Origin: Chlorokybus atmophyticus
Taxonomy: Eukaryota > Streptophyta > Chlorokybophyceae > Chlorokybales > Chlorokybaceae
Length of the DNA stretch: 64,000 nucleotides
Direction: 5' to 3'
Assembly: GCA_009103225.1 (NCBI GenBank)
Contig: RHPI01001202.1
Span: 200,121-264,120, forward strand
Every line of letters begins with the position of its first letter. Position 1 is the stretch's first letter. Of this stretch, positions 33,343 to 42,919 are shown piece after piece. The translations under genes and the position numbers were made by a program. The notes below the pieces were generated by a model. It saw only the letters and a program-made list of their open reading frames with translations. It was not told where the DNA came from and did no database searches.

Positions 33343-35274
33343 ATGTCCACCTCTGTTCATTCTGCCGCACTGATGCGCTGTTGTTGTCGGCATTTGCTTG
33401 GCGGCATTGCCGCTGGCAAGTGGTTGCTTACTAACTGGCTATGGCAGTGCTTGCTTTTTATCAGATCGAACCCTGACAATGACATGGAAAAGATTTGCGA
33501 GATACTCAGTCGTTGTAAGCAATGCACTCAAGCCACATTGTGCACTTTGTCTCCACGCTGACACGATGATGAAGATGCATTGTGCAAATTTCAACTTGTT
33601 CTTGCTGACCTGGTGCGTCAGAAATTTGCATAGGTATTGTGGCGTAGTCGTATATACAACCCAACCAACAGTCATTGCATATGCAATAAACTCGGGCACC
33701 CTGCACAGTTCTATCCTAAACACAGCAGTGTGCAGCGGAGATGGAAATTAGTAGTAGTACTAATTTCAGCATAAGAGCTGCATAGTCAGGCTGAGGCATT
33801 CGTTGCAAAATACATTACAACTATTCTTGTTGACTAATGGCGATTCATCTTCGGTGTATCGCACTTAAGGGCATGTTGGATCTTGCGTGACAGGTCTTTC
33901 CTCAGCGGCGCAGCACTTCCTCAGGCACAGAAGCATGCGCAATGCCATCAAAGCAGACGCCCTTCCTTCATTGTGCGTGCTGCGAAGGGCAAAGTTGATT
34001 TTGGGGAGTGGTTGGGAGGTCGTGGGCTCGGGACTGGCGAGGTGATTGGCGTGGTTATGTACATAGGACTTGTATTTTGTTGATGGGTGAAGGTGTTGAC
34101 TAACCCGACTTGCTGCACTGCAGAAAAGCTTCAAGACAGACGAGGGCGTGAAGGAGCTCTTTGAGGAGGAGGCGCGCTTGCTAGAGGCCATTGAGAAGGT
34201 GAGTGCAGGAATGATGGAGTATACCATGCAGGAATGTGTGCATAGTGTAGTTGTTGCTGTCATTCATGTAGGTCACAGTTAAAGCCACTCGAACATTCAT
34301 GTGGTTGCAACTTGGCTAGTGTTTCTCTGGAGGTGACACGTTACATGCACTGCACGCGCACATGCCCAGGTGTAGTGGTTATCGGATGGTTGCAGTCGCT
34401 AAAGTCCTGTACGGTTTCTGCGGTCTTGCAGGTCAGGGTGGAAGGTGACACGGACATCGCAAAGGATGATTTCGGCGTTGGCGGCCTGTTAGGTGGCGAA
34501 CTCGGGCTCCAGGAGTTCAACAAACTGTCCCTTGTTGAGCTTGCTGAAAAGGTGCACATGCGTTATCATCGCCTTTCTACATACAAGTGGATGTGTAACT
34601 ATGTTTATGTATAACTCGTCCCAAGATATGTTGTGCATCGCTTGCAGAAACTAGCGCAGAAGCGACAACAGTTGCTCAACAAGAACCCAGGTAACTGCAA
34701 AGCCTCATACATGCACATACCTCGTGCAGTGCAATCTATGCATGCTCTTGCTTCAGCCTAATGTGCCTAAACCAAGCGTTGCGGCTTGGCAGTGACGTTG
34801 CCAACGCCCATCCTGATGCCTGGCATGACGGCCATCGTCACTAACCCTACCAATGCGTACTACAACGTAAGACCGTTCCTTCACATGCGCAATATGTTTA
34901 CAGCATGCCATGTTGCATGGCTCCATGTTGTTTCTGCATGTGATAGTGTCAGCAATGTGTTTTCTTCCCTGGCAGTATACTGGCATCGTGCAGCGCGTGA
35001 CAGATGCCGCCGTGGGCGTTCTCTTTGAAGGCGGCAACTGGGATAAGTTGGTGAGCAATGTCAGAATATGTTGTGTAAATCACAGAAGTCAATTTTGGAG
35101 CAGAAGAGTTGTTTACATGACCCCCTGTATCGATTGTGATAGGTTACATTCCGGTTGGATGAGGTCAAGCGTTCTGAGAAGGGCGCGCCAATGGTCAACC
35201 CCAAGTCGGCCATCCTCGAGGACGTGATCGCTTCACTGCCTGCGGAAGCATCGGCATCACCATCATCGTCATGA
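33343..35274 (+). CDS. ndhS: Chloroplast NDH complex subunit NdhS (CRR31) homologue
   Basis: NdhS forms the ferredoxin-binding site of the photosynthetic NDH-1-like complex, which drives cyclic electron flow at the thylakoid. Eight exons join in phase to 247 residues: 33343-33419, 33894-34041, 34124-34198, 34432-34551, 34648-34690, 34793-34866, 34976-35050, 35143-35274. Residues 1-50 resemble a transit peptide. The mature part begins KVDFGEWLGGRGLGTGE, followed by an acidic helical linker. The SH3-like domain (about 159-235) carries ILMPGMTAIV, YTGIVQRVTD, VGVLFEGGNWDKLVTFRLDE, KGAPMVNPKSAILED. The match to plant CRR31 over this domain is close. Exon 1 was placed because it is the only ATG exon found that joins in phase with the acceptor at 33893; it is the least certain part. 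Confidence 0.92.
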
Positions 35275-35790
35275 TGCCTGCAGAATCTTCTGTAGCGCAT
35301 CATAGCAAAGGACAGCATCAGTCTGTCCTTCGCATGCTACACGCGATTTTTTGCCAAGGGCAGTTGTCATTCAGCGCAGGGCAGAACCTGTTGTGACCCC
35401 TCTACTCCTCTCGAACACGCACAGTAGCACTGAATCAGCAGTTACTCTCAAAGTTGTAAGCAGTGCAACAGTGACGTCTGCAGTTACACACTAGTCTTGG
35501 AGACTTATGTACACATACATAAGCTAAAACTTCACCACCGCATGCACCACCAATGTCGCAGAAGTCATGCGCAGACGCAAGTGGCTGTTGCATTGTGATA
35601 ATGTGTGTGTATAAAGGATTCAATATGAATATGTGTGTTGGTTGCATGTGCGTCCCTGTAGCGGGAAGTTAGGGCGTCCTCCTCGATGGTGCCACGCCGC
35701 CATCCTCAGCCGCTATGCTTTGTAGTTGTTCTTTAGCTACTGCTTGCTGCCGCCCAATGCCTCGCAACATTGAACATTGTACACATAGCG
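35275..35790. other. ndhS downstream region
   Basis: About 500 bases between the ndhS stop and the first coding-like trace of the mobile-element tract. It contains TG-rich and CA-rich words and no recognised feature. Confidence 0.4.
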
Positions 35791-35799
35791 CATTTAGCA

Positions 35800-37150
35800 T
35801 AGGCCCCCGGTGTAATTGGAAAGGACCATCTTCACACAGAGAGCTGCTTGGTGGCTCAGTTTCTCCAACAAGGAGTGGAGCAGGAGCTGCAGTCCTTGGA
35901 GCCCCTTGTCAGAACCATGCGGGACCAATTGCGACTGTGGGAATAAGCACAAAGGAATGCAGAGGTACGCTCAACACTCACATGCATTTCCTTGCAAGAG
36001 CAATTGTTTTTTTGGCGCGGTCCATGTGAGACATGTAGCGTGGCTGCAGGCATCCACTATTCACCCATACCCACCCCACAGTCAAGCCGACATTGCGGAA
36101 GCCAAAGTTGATAGACAGAGCTGGGCGGCGGTATTGTTGCCAATCTCGCTGTGCATGTCGACTGCATGCACCTCCAATGCATGCCTACCTTTGCATGCTA
36201 GGATGTGCGTGAGCGTGCGAAGTTTCGCGCGCGTGCCGAACGAAGCAGGCTGGGTTTGAGCACAGGAGCGTGGCCATTCGTCCGGCATTCAACCAGTAGT
36301 GCATCAACCAGCAATGACGCAATTTATGCAATCATTTGTGCATCAATCAGCAATACTGCAGGTGACTGTTCAAAGCAACCAACTGATGACGGTGTGATGC
36401 AGTTGACTATTGCAATTGCAATGTCGCAAGCATGCAGTTAACCCATATGTGATTGGTTGACAGCACCACAGTGCACTAGGTCCTGTTGGAGCTCCTATGC
36501 AAGCCTGTATTCAATCCCATTTACTGGTCCTTCAATCTCACTTGATAATGGGCGTCAGCGGGAATGCGGCATCAGTTTAACATGCATGTTGACCTGTAAA
36601 ATTCCGACATGTCCATTGGGGCAGTGGCGCATCCTGTGCCCATGACTCACGAGCTCCTTGACGAGTCTGCGATTGAGGTGGCGGGGAGAGTGCACCCAAT
36701 ACCACCTTGTCAGCCCCCATGGCTTCCCCTACTCCATGCAGCCCACGGGCCATAGAGGTAAGTCGCTGTCTTTTATGCTTGTGCCTTGGTAACAATGCGG
36801 CAAGCACTGCATAAGCTTATATTCGTCCTTTGCAACATTGTAAGGCATCTTATCTTGGGTCCTATATACAGCCCCCCTTGCTGCATGCACACGTGGTCTC
36901 ATCTGCCGCCCCTGCTTCCCTCGTAGCCAAAGCGCATCTACCTTCCGCGGCACCAGTCTGTCATGCACTACCGTCTCCTCCACGAGCAGCACCAGTGATA
37001 ACGGGGCAACAATCCTTCTTGCCGCAATCAGCAAGACCACAGCACAATGCAAAAACCGATGTGGCTTCTGCACCTACCTTCCCCCACCCGCTGCAAGTTG
37101 AAGCCAGCAGTCTGCCCTCAGCTCAGATACTTTATCAGTCACTATGACTC
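35800..37150 (+). pseudogene. Degenerate coding tract at start of a large mobile element, unknown
   Basis: Several plus-strand pieces look like former exons: one frame near 35838-35943 reads CLVAQFLQQGVEQELQSLEP then VRTMRDQLRLWE before a stop; another near 36080-36125 reads QADIAEAKVDRQSWAA; and DVRERAKFRARAERSRLG follows a CTAG acceptor at about 36200. These suggest a helical, coiled-coil-like protein. A Pro/Ser/Ala-rich piece covers 36830-37147. I do not recognise the family, and the pieces are linked only by position and strand to the OTU-like gene that follows. Confidence 0.4.
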
Positions 37151-37187
37151 TTGCCGTCGACAAATGGACACACTATTCTAATGCTGT

Positions 37188-37990
37188 ATGCGCATGCAGC
37201 AGGGGTCACCACCTGCTAGCGAGTCATTAGCGGAGCTGGCCGCAACCCGCATACGGCCATCAGTCATGCTAGGTGGCCAGCTCGCCTCATGGGACCACTT
37301 CAAGGTGCCAACGGATGGTAATTGCTTCTATTATTTTGTGTTTCGCACCAGGCCATCCACAGCGCAAAGTGTCATGGATGATCACAAGTGCCCTAGCTCG
37401 AGCAGATTTTGGGCCATGCTGGACACCATAGATGACGACGGCAGGGGGGACACTCTCCGCAAAATCACCGCCAAGGCTGTCGATGCCGGTGTGGCGAGCA
37501 GAATCTCAGACTTCTGCAGAGCCATTAGTGCCGCGGGAGAGATGGCGCAGTATTACGACAAACTGCTTGCAACCATGTTGGCTGATGTCAATTGCAACAT
37601 TGACATTGTCATGGCCAAGGTGCGACAGATCGTGCGCAAAAAAGTTGTGTACGTGGAGCACCTGCAGATGACCAAATTTGCCAACAAGCTGGGCTTGTTA
37701 ATTGGCTGCGTGACTGTTTCAGTGCGAGCATGAGCAATGGCCTGACAGCGCAGTTTGGGTTGGAAATAAAGAAGCCCCCAACTCAGTCCTGGTGGTGGGC
37801 AACACTGCTCCTAATGAGCCAGAAGCACACTTTTGGCTCCTCAAGCCTGCAAGCACCGAACAATGGTCGTGGCCTATGCATGAAGTGCTACCAGAGGTAA
37901 CACACCTGATCGGAGAGTTGCGGAATGGTTGCCAATTCCCCGCTACCACCGGCTGTGACCCAGAGTGCTGCGCCAACGCCTCAGGCCTCG
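37188..37990 (+). pseudogene. OTU-like cysteine protease, frameshifted
   Basis: The open stretch 37188-37733 encodes VPTDGNCFYYFVF, matching the catalytic Asp-Gly-Asn-Cys motif of OTU-family deubiquitinases, followed by about 100 helical residues (HLQMTKFANKLGLLIGC). A one-base frame change at about 37710-37720 leads into CEHEQWPDSAVWVGNK, then EAHFWLLKPAS, whose His-Phe fits the C-terminal OTU catalytic His. D, C and H are all present across the shift. OTU proteases are known passengers of several eukaryotic mobile elements (for example Helentrons and some LTR elements). A host origin is less likely given the surrounding decay. Confidence 0.6.
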
Positions 37991-38479
37991 CCTTCGTGTG
38001 CTAGGCAAGAAGTAGCCAAATGTTCTGCACATCCTGCCTCCCCTCAACCACAGCCACATGCTTGCAATAACAATTTAGCACCCTCCCTTCCTGCCGTGGA
38101 GACTCACCTGCCACCGCACTCTGACCATTCAGAGGCATCTCCATCAATTGGCAGCGGTAGCTCACCTTTTCCCTCTAAGCTTGCCACATTGATCCTAGCC
38201 TGTCTTGTTGGTAAAAAGATTGATTAAGGTGTCCTGAAAGCTGTGCTAAAAAACAAAAGCTGCATGCTCGACCTCATGGCACAACATGTGATCGTGGAGG
38301 AACGGGAGGCAACCAATAAGCGCAAGGCTGTGAAGCAAAAATATATATAACGCCTTACCTCCTCTGAGTGACAGTGCCACGGGGAGCTGCTGGGATGTGC
38401 AGGCCGACCACAAAAAGAAGAAGAAGGTTGCTGGAGTAAGGGACGCTAACAAGACAAAAATTCCAAAGGTGAGGCATCG

Positions 38480-39580
38480 TTACAATGTAGTTAAAAGAAG
38501 CACAGCGCCTTGAAGCCTCATTGAGACTGACTGCGTGTTTTTCTGAGTAGGCTCAGGCGGGTTTACAGCGTCATGTGGCTGCTCAGCAACATCCAAAGAG
38601 ACAGCCGGTGCCGCATGAGCTGCCTAAGCTCAAACCACCGACGCGCAGACGCTTTAAGGGGCTGACTCGTAGTGCAAAGGAGTTGATCGCCCTACAATAC
38701 GCCCAAGACGCGCTGCATCACCGCATGCGGCATGCCTCGAGGTGAGTGATGAAAGTATGCAATGGGTGGGAGCAAACGCGGAGAGTGCGGTTTAATTAGA
38801 CCTCTAGGGATTGGCCATGGTTGGAACCAAAAACACGACATCGCCAATTGTAGTACGTTGTTGCATCTCGCCGTCCTCAATATTATGGTGTTGTTGCTGC
38901 CGCAGCAACCCCGCAATGTGCAAGAGCTATCCACGAAGCAGAACTTCGACCTGCTGCAACAGATGTACCTATTGATGTCGACAGATGCGGGTCGAGATGT
39001 GTGCTACTACCTGAGCAAGTATACTGGGTGGCAAGTAAAACCATTCGAGCTATACTTGGCATGCTTTGCCTGGCAGTGGCTGCATGTCATACAGCACATC
39101 GAGCTGATTCTGTGGAAGCTCGACAAAGATGACGATGCGGGCGAGTACACGAATGACAACAGCCATGTCGAGGGCATGAATGAATGCTCGCATGCCAGAC
39201 GAGACCACAAAGACCAGCAGGTGGGGTATGGCGGCAGATGATCGAGTAGGCAGTGGAGCGTTATGCTGCGCCATTCAGAAGGAAGTCGCTGCATCTGCAA
39301 CGCGGTGGCAGAGATTGGTGGCAGCGGCAGCTTGCACACCCGCGTGCACCATGCGTGCTGAATTGTCGCATTGAAGAGCCACCTCCTCCCAGCGGATGGG
39401 GAGACGCCCTGTTGCAAGCAATTGGTGAGCTATGCCTGCATCATATCAAAGCAGAAGAACGTGGCAAATAAATCAAAGAAGCTACCAACGTGTCCGTGCT
39501 GCAAGCAACCTCAACCGTTTTGGTCGCCACGCCTGCTGCAAGACGCCAATGTGTCGGCGGTGATTTCGCCCCCGTCCTGA
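38480..39580 (+). pseudogene. Unknown mobile-element protein segments
   Basis: Plus-strand open pieces in at least three frames: basic segment QRHVAAQQHPKRQP with LKPPTRRRFKGLTR (about 38560-38745), then NVQELSTKQNFDLLQQ, MSTDAGRDVCYYLSKYTGW, FAWQWLHVIQHIELILWKLD, ending in an acidic stretch (38905-39190), and finally CPCCKQPQPFWSPRLL (about 39490-39545), a possible zinc-ribbon relic. Intron-like boundaries (GTGAGT at 38741, CCGCAG at 38905) suggest this was a spliced gene. No family was recognised. Confidence 0.4.
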
Positions 39581-39599
39581 TAACAACTGTGCATGTATT

Positions 39600-40665
39600 G
39601 TAGTTTTGTGTTGAATACCTGTGAACCATGTAAGTACATGTATAGTTGTAGCACGGTGCACCCAAGATCTGCTGTTGTTATAAGCATTGGTTGTACATGT
39701 GTATACAGACTGCCCGGCGCATGCGTCAGTGCATGGCTTGCTTACCTTGCTGCTTCAGAGCGTGGTTGACAGCAACAAACTCGGACAGCGCTCTGGGTTC
39801 CATGGAATGACAGCACAGTATTACTCTACGATCGTGGAAGTATGCAAGTATTCTTGTACTGTAGTACCATTAATGAATGAATACCATTCATATTGATGTA
39901 GTATCATGCATAATACTGTAATACCGTCCATGGTACTGTCGTGCTTCACTTGAAGTGTGACTCATTTAGCTTTCGTCAGCTGGCAACCTTAATTGATGCC
40001 CATACCCTAAGTCTCGCTCAGTTTGTGGGCAGCCGTGCCGATTCATATCTTGCATGATGTCGGCGGCAGCAGTTGAATCCCCCTCACTTAGGAGACCATG
40101 CTTGGTGTGCCAACAATGCGTACGTATGTGCCAATGGCCGTAGACAGTAAATGCGAGCACACTTGACCAAATGCCAGCGAGTGCAAATAGTGTGCCATGG
40201 TTTTTGTGCTGCTTGCTGGCATCACACCGCACACAATGTCGACATGTTTGCCGCTTCAGCAAAGTGCTGTGCCAGGAACCCGAGTTTTTCCATTGCGTGC
40301 AATGCGTGTGCGAATCGTGCTCGCGCTTATACTTCGAGTGGCCAGGGGAACCCATGCGCTTCTTCACATGGATAACACCAGGACATATGGTTAGTGAACA
40401 GGTCGTGGATGCCGTGGAGGTAATTTGGCAAAGTGGACAGCGACGTATCACTGCATATTATGTTTGGCGTATGCTTATTTCCATGCATGTTAAAACCGTT
40501 GTCGCATTCAGAGCAGTCTTTCACGATGTGGGCGTGGGCAGTTCCACCCTCCGGCCGCTGTAGAGGAGGCAGACCGTCGACCGCTGCACAGCGCGCTGCA
40601 TCGGCCGCTAAAAAGCAATTAAACTGGGATGCGAGCAGCTGATCGATGTGAGTGTCATGGTCCAT
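39600..40665. other. Tract open on both strands, coding strand unclear
   Basis: 40171-40563 is open on plus (Cys-rich, CVQCVCESCSRLYFEWPGE then RFFTWITPGHM), while 40327-40665 and 39966-40451 are open on minus (CSECDNGFNMHG; KRQTCRHCVRC). Both have clustered Cys/His that could be zinc ligands. Strand and function cannot be decided. 39840-39950 contains several short AT-rich inverted repeats around TACCATTCAT and TAATACTG. Confidence 0.3.
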
Positions 40666-41171
40666 TGGCCGCTGAATGGGGAATGGTATGCGGGCGTTGT
40701 GGAATCAATCAAGCAAGCGTCAGGTCAGCATTGCTTCGTGGCGTGCGAGATTGAGGTAGCATCATGTATGCATGGTGCAAACAAAAATGGCTTTGCAGGG
40801 CAGCACCATACAGTATTCAATGACGGTGATCAACCACAAACTATCAAATCAGAGGGCACAACGTATTCGCGTACACATTAGTTGATGGGGCACGCCATGT
40901 TCTGCGCGCCGGACGGGAGAATATCAGTCGCAAAGTAAGCCCGGACGGCATCATTGTTGGTCCCTGGCCAGCACCACGGCCAGCCTTGACCACATACACG
41001 CCATTCAACAAGCTTGGACACACACGCAAACCAAGGGCACTCGCCCCACTCCGCGGCGGTGACGGTGCCAGTGTTGGTCTATATTACGCAGGCTTTGACG
41101 TGACCGGGATGGACATAGTCCCTCCTCTGAATACCCGCTGCCCTTCATACACCGCGATGTATGCACCCTGA
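40666..41171 (+). pseudogene. Tudor/SH3-like barrel remnant of mobile element
   Basis: VMVHWPLNGEWYAGVVESIK, then HHTVFNDGDQPQTIKSEGT, matches the V-x-WP-x-D-x-WY-x-G-x-V ... DDGD-x-E pattern of Tudor/PWWP-like domains often fused to transposon proteins in algae and fungi. The frame is interrupted at about 40881 and continues as RHVLRAGRENISRK and PRPALTTYTPFNKLGH to 41171. Confidence 0.4.
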
Positions 41172-41522
41172 GTGCACAAGAACCGAGCGCGTACGAGCTC
41201 ATATGAGCCAGACCACCATGCCAGGCCTATTCAGGTGCTATCCTAGCACCTCGACGGGCGGCACATGGCACCTAGAATTCACCAGGATATGCTACCGCTC
41301 GTCTAACATCTGCTGCTTGCAAGCCTGGTCAAGTATGTGATGGAGAATGTGCGAGGAGCAGCTTCATCATTCAGACCCAATTTGTCCCTTTGTGGCATTA
41401 TGCTTGGCCTATCAACCTTCTGACACCGTCTGTTTGAAACACAGTCAGTGGTAGCTACCCCACCAGCACGCTGCTCGCACGCGAGCAAGGCGGTTGAGCT
41501 GCTATTACCGCACCTATTCTGT

Positions 41523-41600
41523 CACAGCCCACTCGACCATAATTTGACTTGGTGCTTTTATGGTCGATTTGTGATTATTTGCTGTACCTTCCCCTTACAT
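41523..41600 (-). repeat. SINE-like repeat, partial copy D
   Basis: Similar to 42382-42470: shared ACTCGACCATAA, GTGCTTTTATGGTCGATTTG and TGTACCTTC blocks. It keeps the CGACCATAA / TTATGGTCG inverted arms. Confidence 0.75.
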
Positions 41601-41715
41601 TTCCCCCTACTTTACGCTGACGTCCTCGGCAGCTGTCCATCATCAGCTGGGGAATCAGCCCAGGGGGTTGTTAGGGTCGGTCGCCAGCCCTAATGGCAAG
41701 GACCGGCCTGTTGAC

Positions 41716-41937
41716 ATACACATGTGCAAGTAACACGCCAACAACATCAACACAAGAACATGACTGCTACTGCCGCCATAGCATCCGCACACATGCTACA
41801 TCGTGACCTCTCATCTTCATTGCAACAAGTCTGGGCTTTATACCCCGCCAGTCTCTGCACACGTCTACATTGGCAAGCACCGCGTGCGTTATACTCAGCT
41901 GATTGCTGTTCTGTAAGCTACGCTGTCTAGTTCACAA
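41716..41937 (+). repeat. 222-bp inverted repeat, left copy
   Basis: Matches the reverse complement of 49831-50052 over the same 222 bases with scattered substitutions and no net indel. Homology starts at ATACACATGTGC and ends at TAGTTCACAA. It encodes an open frame (VTRQQHQHKNMTATAA then HRDLSSSLQQVWALYPASL) that is also open in the other copy. Confidence 0.9.
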
Positions 41938-42329
41938 CCAGAGCTTTCCAACAAGCTAAGCCACGCCTGCTAAGCTTACATATTTACGAAGCTACACGAT
42001 TTCTCCCAAGGCTCTACCAAGCAGCCTGGTCCGAAGTCCGTCATGACTCGACCGTCTGGCTAAGTCTGCAGTCCACGCGCTTCTTCCTAGTACCTTTGAC
42101 CCTCAACTCCTGTATGAAGGGCAAGCTGATCGGATACAAGCATCACCCATGTAATACCTTTAACGCCGCTGCCGGCCCCACAGGTCGCATCGCGACAGGC
42201 AGGTCGCATTTTGCCGCGCCAATTGTATGCCGGCGCGATTGCCATCAGACAAGTCGCGACATACGATCATGGCACTTATGAAGTGACCACTTACGATATT
42301 ACTGGATCGAAAAACAACGACCACGGAAT

Positions 42330-42470
42330 TTGTGTGCAAGGCAGGAATTGAACCCGCGTCTCAAGCTCCAATGACCAATGTCACAGACGACTCGACCATA
42401 AAAAGCCTTTGTGCTTTTATGGTCGATTTGTGGTTATTTGATGTACCTTCTCGTTACATGTTCGTTAGCG
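42330..42470 (-). repeat. tRNA-derived SINE-like repeat, copy A
   Basis: On the minus strand the order is a stem-loop (42393-42425, arms CGACCATAAAA and TTTTATGGTCG), an A-box-like word TGGTCGAGTCG (42388-42398), a spacer, and a good pol III B box GGTTCAATTCC (42344-42354). The A-to-B spacing of about 33 bases fits a tRNA-derived head. No full tRNA cloverleaf could be drawn. Confidence 0.65.
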
Positions 42471-42919
42471 CGAAGAAGACAATCGTGACATCAAACGCGC
42501 CACAGCAAATGTCCCCCGTCTATGGCCTTTTAAGCACTAAGGGACGCATTGCTGCATTACAAACAGCGCTGGGAGTGCCATGAATGACCTCGGCCATTAC
42601 CATAGCGAATGTAGTTCCTCCCACAATGGTGGAGTGCATAGAGCATCTCATGCTTGAAACAAACAATGGATATGCATTGTGACTACCCTCCTGTGTCATT
42701 GAGCTATGAGGCTTGAGTGTGGTGCAATGTATTGAGGCTTAATGCCACACAGCTGACTAATTGTTGAATGTTGCATTCAACATTCGATTATGGTGACAGT
42801 TGTGCAATGACGGGTGCTCAATATTGTACACGTCCGCACGCAACAGTCTTATCATACGATCACTAATGCCCAACTGATTGATATGCTCCAAACTCCCAGT
42901 AGTCAGACAAGTACATGTG

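Larger units (their letters stand above)
41172..42900. other. Repeat-rich stretch
   Basis: No gene recognised. It contains one 222-bp inverted repeat copy, two SINE-like copies (listed) and a palindrome near 42764-42790 (GTTGAATGTTGCATTCAACA). Confidence 0.5.

Noticed and set aside
42344-42425. A functional tRNA gene
   Set aside because: A and B boxes are present but no acceptor stem or full cloverleaf can be drawn, and related copies lack the B box; read as SINE-like.
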